From the NCBI RefSeq assembly GCF_900099765.1, contig NZ_FNDX01000001.1:248001-312000 (forward strand): 64,000 nucleotides of DNA. The letters are read 5' to 3'. This DNA comes from Paenibacillus typhae. GTDB taxonomy: Bacteria > Bacillota > Bacilli > Paenibacillales > Paenibacillaceae. Under the pieces are notes generated by a model. That model was not told the origin of the DNA and did not search any database. It worked only from the letters and a program-made list of their open reading frames with translations. The position numbers and the translations under genes are program-made. Positions 27,451 through 35,107 of the stretch are shown in pieces (position 1 is the stretch's first letter; each line of letters starts with the position of its first letter).

Positions 27451-29133
27451 ATGAATATGCGAGGCAAGCCAATCAAAATGCTGATTTTGGTTTTTGCAGT
27501 CTGTTTAGTATCTTTCGTTATGACTTGGAGTTTGAGGATGGACAGGCGTGCTTCCCCTGAACAATTATCAGAGAGGATAAACAATGAGCTTGCTTTCAGC
27601 AAATATACTCCGCCTGTGGAAATGTCCTTCGTGAAAGAATTCAGTGAAGATGATGATTTGTTGGATCATTTACCGGGGGAGACACTGGAGGACAACCGCT
27701 GGACCCGGCTATATGAGCAGGAACTGGGCATCAAGATCACTTACGAATGGATCGCTGACGGCGAGGTGTACTTTAAGAAGTTTGGCATGGCGCTGGCTTC
27801 CGGCCGTATTCCGGATGTGGTGAAGGTGAATGCACAGCAGCTAAGGCAGCTCAGCAATGCCGGACTGATTCAAGACTTAAGTGCAGTATATGAAAAGAAT
27901 GCATCTTCATTCACAAGAGAGACGCTTGGGGAAGAGGGATCAGGTCCTTTCGAGGCGGCGACAATCGACGGTAAGCTGATGGGTATCCCGCAAACCGCTT
28001 CATCCATTGAAGCTGCCCAATATTTATGGATACGCACTGATTGGCTGGAACGGCTCGGACTTGAGCCGCCGAAAACGATGGAGGAGCTGCTTCAATTATC
28101 GAAAGCGTTTACAGAGAAGGATCCTGACGGTAATGGTGTGGATGATACTTTTGGACTGGCTGCTACTAATTATTTGTGGGACCCGGTGGCCGGTCTGGCA
28201 GACTTTATGGCTGGTTATGGGGCGTACCCCAACCTTTGGCTGAAAGATCCGGACGGCCGGCTGGTGTACGGGGGCATACAGCCTCAGGTCAAAGCAGCGC
28301 TTGCCGCACTTCAAAAATTGTATGCCAGCGGTCAAATGGATCCTGAGTTTTCCCTTAAGGATGGCAGTAAAGTCAAAAAGATGGTAGGTGCAGGGAAAAT
28401 AGGTATTGTGTACGGAGAGCAGTGGGCTTCGTTCTGGCTTCAATTAAGCCGTGAGCAGAATCCGGAAGCAGAGTGGCGTGCTTATCCGATCGTATCGGCC
28501 ACTGGAAGTAAACCCAAGGTACCTCTTCCTTTTGCGACCAACCAGTTTTTTGCTGTGAAAAAGGAATATGAATATCCTGAAGCGCTCATCAAAATGTTCA
28601 ATCTGTATCTGAAAACAAACTGGGGCAAGACAGCAGATTATAAAACATATTACAGCAATCCATATCCGGTATGGGGATTATCTCCTGTAACGCCTGCTCC
28701 GGGCCGCAAAAATCTCAATGCCTATTACCAATTGGAGCATGGCCGCCGGACTGGGGACTTTTCCGTATTGTCGGATGAGGCGGCGTCCATTAAGCAGATG
28801 ATCGATATTTATCAGCGTGGAGGAGAGGACAAAGAGAGCGGCTGGGGCTGGGAACGGATTTACGGCCCGGAGGGAGTATTTTCGGTACTCGATCAATATA
28901 TCCGGAGCGATCAGCTTCTATATGAGAGCTTTGTAGGCAGTCCGACCGAGACCATGCTTGAGAAGAACAGCCTGCTGATCAATATGCAGCTGGATACGTA
29001 TATGGACATTATTCTAGGAAGCCCTCTGGATGAATTCGAACGTTTCACAGAGGAGTGGGGCCGGCTTGGCGGCAATGCATTGACCGAGGAGGTCAACCGC
29101 TGGTATGAAGGACAGTCCAGCAAGTCTGAGTGA
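27451..29133 (+). CDS. Extracellular solute-binding protein of a sensory operon
   Basis: A 560-residue protein of the ABC solute-binding family (SBP_bac_1-like, LplA/YtcQ type). The N-terminus has one hydrophobic segment (residues 9-28) without a lipobox, so it is either secreted or membrane-tethered. The linker is followed by LGIKITYEWIADGEVYFKKF, GRIPDVVKVN and KDPDGNGVDDTFGL, characteristic of sugar-binding proteins. The start is taken as ATG 27451, with GGGGG about 6 bp before it; ATG 27445 and 27457 are alternatives. It is immediately followed by a YesM-type kinase and YesN-type regulator, with no permease genes, suggesting that it presents sugar to the kinase rather than to an importer (inference). 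Confidence 0.88.
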   Translation: MNMRGKPIKMLILVFAVCLVSFVMTWSLRMDRRASPEQLSERINNELAFSKYTPPVEMSFVKEFSEDDDLLDHLPGETLEDNRWTRLYEQELGIKITYEWIADGEVYFKKFGMALASGRIPDVVKVNAQQLRQLSNAGLIQDLSAVYEKNASSFTRETLGEEGSGPFEAATIDGKLMGIPQTASSIEAAQYLWIRTDWLERLGLEPPKTMEELLQLSKAFTEKDPDGNGVDDTFGLAATNYLWDPVAGLADFMAGYGAYPNLWLKDPDGRLVYGGIQPQVKAALAALQKLYASGQMDPEFSLKDGSKVKKMVGAGKIGIVYGEQWASFWLQLSREQNPEAEWRAYPIVSATGSKPKVPLPFATNQFFAVKKEYEYPEALIKMFNLYLKTNWGKTADYKTYYSNPYPVWGLSPVTPAPGRKNLNAYYQLEHGRRTGDFSVLSDEAASIKQMIDIYQRGGEDKESGWGWERIYGPEGVFSVLDQYIRSDQLLYESFVGSPTETMLEKNSLLINMQLDTYMDIILGSPLDEFERFTEEWGRLGGNALTEEVNRWYEGQSSKSE

Positions 29134-29164
29134 TTAACTTATATAATATCGGAGGCTTTTACCA

Positions 29165-30910
29165 TTGAATGCACCTATCCGTTCCTTTCGGACCACAATT
29201 TTGGCCAGAATGGTCATGATGTATCTGATCATTATTTTACCGGTGCTGCTTTTAGGCGTCTATTTATATAACTGGAGCTATAATAATGCCAGCCGTGATT
29301 TATCTACAGCGACAATGGCGCAGCTGACGGATTATCTGGGTGATTTGACCCGCGAGCTGGATTGGATCGAGATGCAGCAGTTCGATATTCTTGAGGATAA
29401 TCATCTGAATCGTCTTGCAGTTACCTGGGATATGATGAGCAGCGTGGAGAGACGCAGCAGCTTAAACGAATTGTTTCAGCGCTTAGCCACGATCAAAACA
29501 AGCAGTGATTATATCAAGGATATCCGGATTCATGTACGTAAGATCGATAAAACGTTGTCTGTCCAGAGTACGATGCAGAATTTTGACACCAAAAGCTATT
29601 CCTTTTTTCGTTCCATTCCTTATAAGTCGGATAAAAAGCTGATCAGCTATAACGGTCTGCTTCATATGATTGCTATTAAACAAAGTGGAGTTAAAGGCGA
29701 TGAACCGCTATTTATTGTGCAGGTCGAGCTGGATAACCGGAAGCTGCGAAGCTCACTGGGACAGGTCAACTTATATTCGGGGAGCCGCTCTTATCTGCTA
29801 GCGGAGGATTCAACGTTCGCGCTGGGAAATGATGAGGAGACGGATAACATCCTTAAGAAGAATATGACTGCACTGCGGGAAGTCCAAGGAAGGTGGTCGC
29901 GCTTCAAGGCGGATGGCCGGCAATATCATATTGACAAAGCGTTCTCGGAACAGCTTGATCTGTCAGTGGCGAACTTTCTGCCTATGGAAGAAGTACGGCG
30001 GCCGCTTGCTAAATTCAAAATGTGGGCATGGCTGTTTGCGCTGGCCTCCCTGTGCGCAGTTTCAGTTTATACAGTTATGACATACAGGATGGTACACAGG
30101 CCCCTGCTCCAGCTGGTCAAGAGCTTCCGCCGTATGGAGGACGGAAGTCTGGATATCCAGATCGAACACAAGCATTCTGACGAATTCGGGTATTTGTACC
30201 AGCGCTTCAACCAGATGATCGCCAAGCTGCAAATCTTGATTGATCAGGACTTCAAGCAAAAGCTGATGATGCAAAAGGCAGAGCTTAAACAACTGCAGTC
30301 GCAGATCAATCCTCATTTTTTGTATAACAGCTTTTTTATCCTGAATTCATTGTCCAAAACCGGGGATGTGGAACGCATTGAACAATTTACAGGTATGCTT
30401 GGTGAATATTTTCGGTTTATTACCCGCAACGGGGAGGACTATGTAAAGCTGTCGGAGGAAATCCGGCATTCCCGAATGTATACCGAAATCCAGAAGCTTC
30501 GCTTTTCCAGGCGGATACAAGTCCAGTTTGACGAGCTGCCGGAAGAGATGAGAGACATCCGTGTTCCCAGGCTGATTACCCAGCCGCTGATCGAGAACGC
30601 CTATGAACACAGTCTTGAAAAATTGCCTGAGGAGGGTATGCTGCGGGTATCCTTTGAATCCTTCTCCGGTGAGGCCCGCATTGTAATAGAGGATAACGGT
30701 AATGAGCTGGACGATGCAGGAATAAAAATGCTTCAGGAAAAATTGCTGCACCCGCTGAAATTCCAGGAGATGACCGGGATGATGAATATTCACCGCAGAA
30801 TCAGCCTGATCCATGGGGATGGCGGCGGACTCGAGATCTCAAGAAGCGGGCTGGGGGGACTTAAAGTGATGATACGGATTGGTTTAAGGGGGAAAGGTGA
30901 CGATGTATAG
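29165..30910 (+). CDS. YesM-type sensor histidine kinase
   Basis: A 581-residue membrane sensor kinase. TM1 covers residues 15-35, an extracellular ~240-residue sensor domain follows, TM2 lies near 282-302, and HAMP follows (MVHRPLLQLVKSFRRMEDG). The His_kinase domain has the phospho-acceptor H384 in INPHFLYNS, and the ATPase domain has LITQPLIENAYEHS and VIEDNG. It starts at a TTG with GGAGG 9 bp upstream; no ATG start fits. It overlaps the response regulator by 8 bp. Together with the regulator at 30903 it should sense extracellular oligosaccharide, possibly via the preceding binding protein, and switch on the xylan cluster downstream. Confidence 0.94.
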   Translation: MNAPIRSFRTTILARMVMMYLIIILPVLLLGVYLYNWSYNNASRDLSTATMAQLTDYLGDLTRELDWIEMQQFDILEDNHLNRLAVTWDMMSSVERRSSLNELFQRLATIKTSSDYIKDIRIHVRKIDKTLSVQSTMQNFDTKSYSFFRSIPYKSDKKLISYNGLLHMIAIKQSGVKGDEPLFIVQVELDNRKLRSSLGQVNLYSGSRSYLLAEDSTFALGNDEETDNILKKNMTALREVQGRWSRFKADGRQYHIDKAFSEQLDLSVANFLPMEEVRRPLAKFKMWAWLFALASLCAVSVYTVMTYRMVHRPLLQLVKSFRRMEDGSLDIQIEHKHSDEFGYLYQRFNQMIAKLQILIDQDFKQKLMMQKAELKQLQSQINPHFLYNSFFILNSLSKTGDVERIEQFTGMLGEYFRFITRNGEDYVKLSEEIRHSRMYTEIQKLRFSRRIQVQFDELPEEMRDIRVPRLITQPLIENAYEHSLEKLPEEGMLRVSFESFSGEARIVIEDNGNELDDAGIKMLQEKLLHPLKFQEMTGMMNIHRRISLIHGDGGGLEISRSGLGGLKVMIRIGLRGKGDDV

Positions 30911-32525
30911 ACTGCTCGTGGTGGATGACGAAGAGATTATTACAGATACCCTGCATGAAGTACTGACTCAATTTATGCCGGAAAAGCTGGATGTCTGCAA
31001 GGCATATTCGTCCAAAGAAGCCTTGGTCTGGATGGACCGCACACGGATTGATATTGTCTTGACCGATATTCGTATGCCCGGCATGAGCGGTCTGGAGCTA
31101 TCGGAGAAAATCAGAACACTCTGGCCGAGGTGTAAAGTTATATTTTTGACCGGGTACAGTGAATTTGACTATGCCTATCAAGCCATTCAGATGTCCGGAA
31201 TGCGTTATGTCCTCAAAACCGAAGGCTATGACAAAGTGGTATCATCCGTTGAGGAGACGCTGCAGGAGATTGAACAGGGCAGGAGGGTTGAGGAGCTTAT
31301 CGTCCAGTCCACCGAACAACTGCTAGCCTTGGAGCTGATGGCTCAGGAGAAATATTTGAGGCATCTTCTTCAGGACAGCCGGATGTTCGGAAAAGATGCC
31401 GGGATGCTGGAGGGGGACTTCAGTCAACTGAATATCGGACTTGATCCGCATGCGCCTGTGACCCTGATTCTGGGCCGTCCAGAGCATCCGGAGGAAGCAA
31501 GCTATACGGAATCGAACCGGAAGCTCTCAACGGCCCGTCTGATTTGGGATTCTTATCTGGCAGGAAAAACAAAGCATGCCGGAATGGAGGATAAGTTCGG
31601 GGGGCTGCTGTGGTTCCTTCAGCCGGCTACGGTTGAATTGAGGGATTCAGAACACCAGCTGAAGCGTTACCTGGAGGGGACACTGGAGCTTATCCAGGAA
31701 GCCTGCCTGGAGGAGCTTCAGCTGCCGGTTGCCTTTACCGTCTGTGCCCCCTGCACCTGGGATGCTGTATCCGCCCAATACGACCGGCTTCGTCAATTGC
31801 AGCAGCTCAGAACCGTGAGCGGGCTTTCTGTCATCTGGAGCGGGCAAGCCGGAACAGGGGAGACGAGGGAAGAACTGCGGATCAGCTCACGTACGGAAAT
31901 TATCGCTGCCCATCTTGAAGCAGGCCGCAAGGAGAAGTTACACGAAGCTCTGAATGATACCGTTTGTTATATTCTGCAAGATCATTGGGGGATCCACCAG
32001 GTAACAGAAGCTTACTATACACTGGCACTTATGTTTCTGTCTTGTATCAACCGCTGGGGCTTGCAGAAAGAACAAATAGGGGACTGGAGCAGATTAATGA
32101 GGTTAGATGAGCATGCTTCAATTGCAGAATCCTTTCAATATTTGTCAAGTGCTGCAGATGCCATTCTCGCCGCCAGACAGTCCGATGAGCATAATCAGGC
32201 TACAAATGCCATAGAGCGGATCTGCCATTATATCGACAATAATCTGGGCGAGGACCTCTCTCTTGTCCGTCTGGCTGAATTGAATCACTTTAATCCAACC
32301 TATCTGTCCCGTTTTTTCAAGCAGGAACAAGGTATTAATCTGTCTGATTATATTGACGAGTGCCGGGTCCGCCGTGCGATGGAGATGCTGAAAGCGGAGG
32401 GGATCAAAATCAGGGAAGTAGCGGCGGCGGTCGGTTATGAAGCGGCCCACTCCTTCACTCGTTTTTTCAAGAAAGTAACGGGAATGACACCTCAGGAGTA
32501 CCGGGATACGTTCACCAATTATTAA
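30903..32525 (+). CDS. YesN-type response regulator with AraC output domain
   Basis: A 540-residue regulator: receiver domain at residues 1-120 with VVDDEE, phospho-acceptor D55 in VLTDIRMPGMSG and the Lys in YVLKTEGYD; a ~300-residue helical middle domain; and a C-terminal AraC double HTH (LVRLAELNHFNPTYLSRFF; IREVAAAVGYEAAHSFTRFF) ending GMTPQEYRD. It is encoded in the same operon as the YesM kinase and presumably activates the sugar transport genes starting at 33616. Start ATG 30903 overlaps the kinase stop; GTG 30897 is an alternative. It converges on the regulator at 32599 through a bidirectional terminator. Confidence 0.95.
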   Translation: MYRLLVVDDEEIITDTLHEVLTQFMPEKLDVCKAYSSKEALVWMDRTRIDIVLTDIRMPGMSGLELSEKIRTLWPRCKVIFLTGYSEFDYAYQAIQMSGMRYVLKTEGYDKVVSSVEETLQEIEQGRRVEELIVQSTEQLLALELMAQEKYLRHLLQDSRMFGKDAGMLEGDFSQLNIGLDPHAPVTLILGRPEHPEEASYTESNRKLSTARLIWDSYLAGKTKHAGMEDKFGGLLWFLQPATVELRDSEHQLKRYLEGTLELIQEACLEELQLPVAFTVCAPCTWDAVSAQYDRLRQLQQLRTVSGLSVIWSGQAGTGETREELRISSRTEIIAAHLEAGRKEKLHEALNDTVCYILQDHWGIHQVTEAYYTLALMFLSCINRWGLQKEQIGDWSRLMRLDEHASIAESFQYLSSAADAILAARQSDEHNQATNAIERICHYIDNNLGEDLSLVRLAELNHFNPTYLSRFFKQEQGINLSDYIDECRVRRAMEMLKAEGIKIREVAAAVGYEAAHSFTRFFKKVTGMTPQEYRDTFTNY

Positions 32526-32538
32526 TCGTTGAATCCGG

Positions 32539-32584
32539 CAGCGGCGATACGTGACTTAAAGGTCATGAATCGCCGCTGTTTCTT
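32539..32584. terminator. Bidirectional terminator between convergent regulators
   Basis: CAGCGGCGAT (32539-32548) pairs perfectly with ATCGCCGCTG (32569-32578), with an inner TGAC/GGTCA stem and a TTTCTT tail on the plus strand. It separates the YesN gene from the minus-strand pseudo-receiver regulator. Confidence 0.82.
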
Positions 32585-32598
32585 GTGTGTCTATTTAT

Positions 32599-33372
32599 TT
32601 ATGCAGTAATCAATGTCTGCTTGCGGTATTCGTTGGCGCTTGTTCCGGTGTACTCCTTGAATTTCTTATAGAACCAGTCCGTTTCCGAGTAGCCGACTTC
32701 CCTCGAGATCTCGTAGATCCGCATTTCAGTGCTTTCCAGCAAATGCTTGGCCTTCTCCATACGCTGCTGAAGCAGGTATTCGTTGAAGGAAATCTGCTCT
32801 TCACTTTTGAACTTCTGCCCCAGATAGGCACAGTTGAAGTGAAGGGCTTCGGAGATCTTTTTCAGCGAAATATTCTGGTGAAGCTCCTCCTGAACATATT
32901 TTTTAACCATATCTATGATAGAGTTCTGGCAATGAGGCTGCGGGGCCTTTACGGCGTCTTCAAGCGATGCATCAAGATTACGCCTGAACCTACCCAGACA
33001 ATCCAGCAGCTCGGATGACTGTACAGGATCGGTTAAGTAATCGTTTACCTGATAGTGCAGAGCTTGGCGGGCCAGATTGAAATCCTGTCCTCCGCCAATT
33101 AATATGATCGGAATGCGGCTTTTTTGGCGAATGAGTCCGCACAATTGCAGACCGAAGGATTGTAAGCGCTTTATATTTATTAATACAAGAATATGGGCAG
33201 GATTGTCCACATGGTACAGTGCATCAGTAATATTATCCGCAGTAGTGTGAATGCAAAAACCCGCCTGGTTCCAGTCCAACATATGCAGCATGGTTTCCGA
33301 TGAATCTGAATTAGGATCCACAAGCAGTATCTTATACAAGATGCTTTCCCCGCTTTCATCAAAAATAGTCAT
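32599..33372 (-). CDS. AraC-type regulator with degenerate receiver domain
   Basis: A 257-residue regulator with a receiver-like N-terminus and a normal AraC double HTH (LKKISEALHFNCAYLGQKF; IYEISREVGYSETDWFYKKF). The receiver has lost its phosphorylation residues: the acidic VDDE pocket reads VDPN, the acceptor Asp position reads Asn (VLINIKRLQSFGLQL aligned with VLTDIRMPGMSGLEL) and the conserved Lys position reads Asp (DYLTDPVQ). It is therefore probably controlled by ligand, partner or abundance, not phosphorylation. The ATG at 33372 has a weak ribosome binding site; a TTG at 33339 (12 codons in, just before YKILLVD) has GGGGAAAG upstream and may be the true start. It is divergent from the sugar-transport cluster and a likely regulator of it. 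Confidence 0.88.
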   Translation of the reverse strand: MTIFDESGESILYKILLVDPNSDSSETMLHMLDWNQAGFCIHTTADNITDALYHVDNPAHILVLINIKRLQSFGLQLCGLIRQKSRIPIILIGGGQDFNLARQALHYQVNDYLTDPVQSSELLDCLGRFRRNLDASLEDAVKAPQPHCQNSIIDMVKKYVQEELHQNISLKKISEALHFNCAYLGQKFKSEEQISFNEYLLQQRMEKAKHLLESTEMRIYEISREVGYSETDWFYKKFKEYTGTSANEYRKQTLITA

Positions 33373-33444
33373 CCGCAGCGACTGATGTTCCTAAATCCTG
33401 ACTACGCTTTTTATTATGGTTCAACCCGGAGGGGAGTGACAATG

Positions 33445-33497
33445 TGCAACTTTTTATTAACCGTGCATTTGTTTACCTGTTCAACAAAGTGCATTTT
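33445..33497 (+). promoter_or_regulatory. GTGCA direct repeats, candidate AraC-type operator
   Basis: GTGCA occurs at 33445, 33464 and 33490 on the same strand; the last two extend to GTGCATTT. Spacings are 19 and 26 bp. The third copy overlaps the putative -35 region. Direct repeats next to -35 are typical of AraC-family activators, and two such regulators are encoded next door. Confidence 0.4.
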
Positions 33498-33519
33498 TAT
33501 GCCGTAATGATCTATAAAT
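33491..33519 (+). promoter_or_regulatory. Candidate promoter of the xylan cluster
   Basis: TATAAA at 33514-33519 with the weak -35 TGCATT at 33491-33496 and 17-bp spacing. The poor -35 fits an activator-dependent promoter. An 11-bp palindrome GGGTTCAACCC (33525-33535) sits at the predicted transcription start. Confidence 0.45.
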
Positions 33520-33554
33520 GAACGGGTTCAACCCTGAAAATAGGCAGGTTGTCG

Positions 33555-33583
33555 ATCAAAAATGTAAGCGCTACACTTTTGAT
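33555..33583. promoter_or_regulatory. 29-bp inverted repeat with cre-like core
   Basis: A near-perfect inverted repeat: ATCAAAA at one end and TTTTGAT at the other, with TGTAAGCGCTACA (33563-33575) in the middle. The core is the ideal cre palindrome TGTAAGCGCTTACA with one T missing. Its place downstream of the predicted start and 33 bp before the lipoprotein gene suits a repressor (CcpA or a LacI-type protein). Confidence 0.55.
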
Positions 33584-33615
33584 TGTTACCCAATCACTGA
33601 AGGGGAGGTCCCAAA

Positions 33616-35016
33616 ATGTTATACAAAAAACTCTGTACCACGCTACTCAGTTTGACAATGGTATTCACGCTTGCGGCTTGCAGCGGAGGTAATTCGGGAA
33701 GCGGCAGCAATGCGCAGGGCAACACAGCAACTCCGGCGCCGACTGAAGCAGCGGAAAACAGCGGCAACGGGAACAATGGAGAGAGTAATACTGCTGTGGA
33801 GGAGGATGTGGAGGCTACGCCTGAAATGGATTTCGATATGGGCGGCAGGACCATCAAGATTGTAGCCTGGTGGGATATGACGATTCCGGAGGATAATCCG
33901 GATAATATCCAGCGAAAAAAGAATCTCGATGAACTGATGAAAAAGCACAACTTCAAGGTTGAATATGTGAATATTGATTTCGGTGAGTATCAGGCGAAGG
34001 TAACCGCCTCCCTTCTGGCAGGTGAACCAATCGGCGATATCGTCCGTCTAGGTAAATCCTACATGATTCCTGCGCTCGTCAAACAGGATTTGCTATGGCC
34101 GATCGATGAATATACGAAGAATGCACGGGTCTTCAATCAGAAGACGACTAATGAATACATGCAGTATAACGGCAGGGGTTATGCATTCACCGAGAACCAG
34201 GCCAATCTGGTTCAGGGCATTTTCTACAACAAAACGCTGATGAACAAGCTGGGAATGAAACCGCTCCAGGAATATGTTGATGAGGATAACTGGAACTGGG
34301 ATACATTCATTCAGGTCGCCAAGGAAGCCAACAAGGATACGAACAATGACGGCAAGCTGGACACTTGGGGATTGGCTAATAACGGGCTGATGGATCAGGC
34401 GCTCTATTCCAACGAAGCCACACTGACCAGCGGCGACAAACAGACTCTGGATGATCCGAAAACGCTTGAATCCTTTGGCCTGGTATCCCGTCTCGCCACA
34501 GAGAAGGTGTCACGTCCGACTGAAGGAGGAGACTGGACCGAACCGGCCCAATTCTTCCGCCAAGGCAACACATTGATGTATGCCGGTGCGCTGTATGAAT
34601 TGAACGGCTTCAAGACCGATATGCAGGATTATGAGCTCAGTTTCGTTCCGTTCCCGAAAGGTCCGAGCGCTACCACCTATCACTCTGCCGAAGCGCTCTA
34701 TCAGGCACTGACGATTCCGAAGGCCGTGGAGAATCCGGAACAGCTGATGTACATCTGGGAGAAGATTAATGATATTGACTCCATCTACGATTATCCTGAC
34801 CAGGGTTCGTATGAGTCTGTCTTCACCACCGAGGAAGATATTGAAAATGCCAAAATGGTCGCTCCGAACATGGTGGTTCTTGACCATAATACGTTCCCGA
34901 ATCTGCCGTACTACGACATTATCGGTGAACTGACCTCAGGCAATTCGGTATCGACTGTCGTCGAGAAATATAAGGCGAAGGTGCAGGCTGCCATTGACGA
35001 AGTTTATAAAAAATAA
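33616..35016 (+). CDS. Sugar-binding lipoprotein of ABC importer
   Basis: A 466-residue extracellular solute-binding lipoprotein. The signal peptide ends in the lipobox LAAC (acylated C22), followed by a Ser/Gly/Asn/Thr/Glu-rich spacer (about 23-65), then a SBP_bac_1-type fold with IKIVAWWDMTIPED, LLAGEPIGDIVRLG and DTNNDGKLDTWGLANNG. It binds oligosaccharide outside the membrane and delivers it to the permeases at 38022/38980 or 44508/45435. It is the first gene of the long xylan cluster; neighbours (GH10, GH43) suggest xylo-oligosaccharides. A GC-rich hairpin after the stop may raise its level relative to the downstream genes. Confidence 0.94.
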   Translation: MLYKKLCTTLLSLTMVFTLAACSGGNSGSGSNAQGNTATPAPTEAAENSGNGNNGESNTAVEEDVEATPEMDFDMGGRTIKIVAWWDMTIPEDNPDNIQRKKNLDELMKKHNFKVEYVNIDFGEYQAKVTASLLAGEPIGDIVRLGKSYMIPALVKQDLLWPIDEYTKNARVFNQKTTNEYMQYNGRGYAFTENQANLVQGIFYNKTLMNKLGMKPLQEYVDEDNWNWDTFIQVAKEANKDTNNDGKLDTWGLANNGLMDQALYSNEATLTSGDKQTLDDPKTLESFGLVSRLATEKVSRPTEGGDWTEPAQFFRQGNTLMYAGALYELNGFKTDMQDYELSFVPFPKGPSATTYHSAEALYQALTIPKAVENPEQLMYIWEKINDIDSIYDYPDQGSYESVFTTEEDIENAKMVAPNMVVLDHNTFPNLPYYDIIGELTSGNSVSTVVEKYKAKVQAAIDEVYKK

Positions 35017-35030
35017 CCGTTGATCATGAT

Positions 35031-35065
35031 GTCCCCATGTAGAAGAAGCATTCTATAATGGGGAC
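35031..35065 (+). terminator. Intra-operon hairpin (partial terminator/mRNA stabiliser)
   Basis: GTCCCCAT (35031-35038) pairs perfectly with ATGGGGAC (35058-35065) and the stem extends past a bulge to TGA/TCA. No T-run follows, so it is more likely an attenuator or a 3'-end stabiliser for the lipoprotein message than a full stop. Confidence 0.5.
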
Positions 35066-35107
35066 TCATTATTAAACTGCAATCTCTGGTGCTGGAGGGG
35101 AGAAGCG

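Noticed and set aside
32587..33018. 143-residue plus-strand frame opposite the pseudo-receiver regulator
   Set aside because: It is antisense to a clear AraC-type protein, has no ribosome binding site and no recognisable domain.
33418..33535. Apparent repeat of a TTCAACCC palindrome at both ends of the promoter region
   Set aside because: On recheck the first copy is GGTTTCAACCC and not palindromic; only the second (33525-33535) is.
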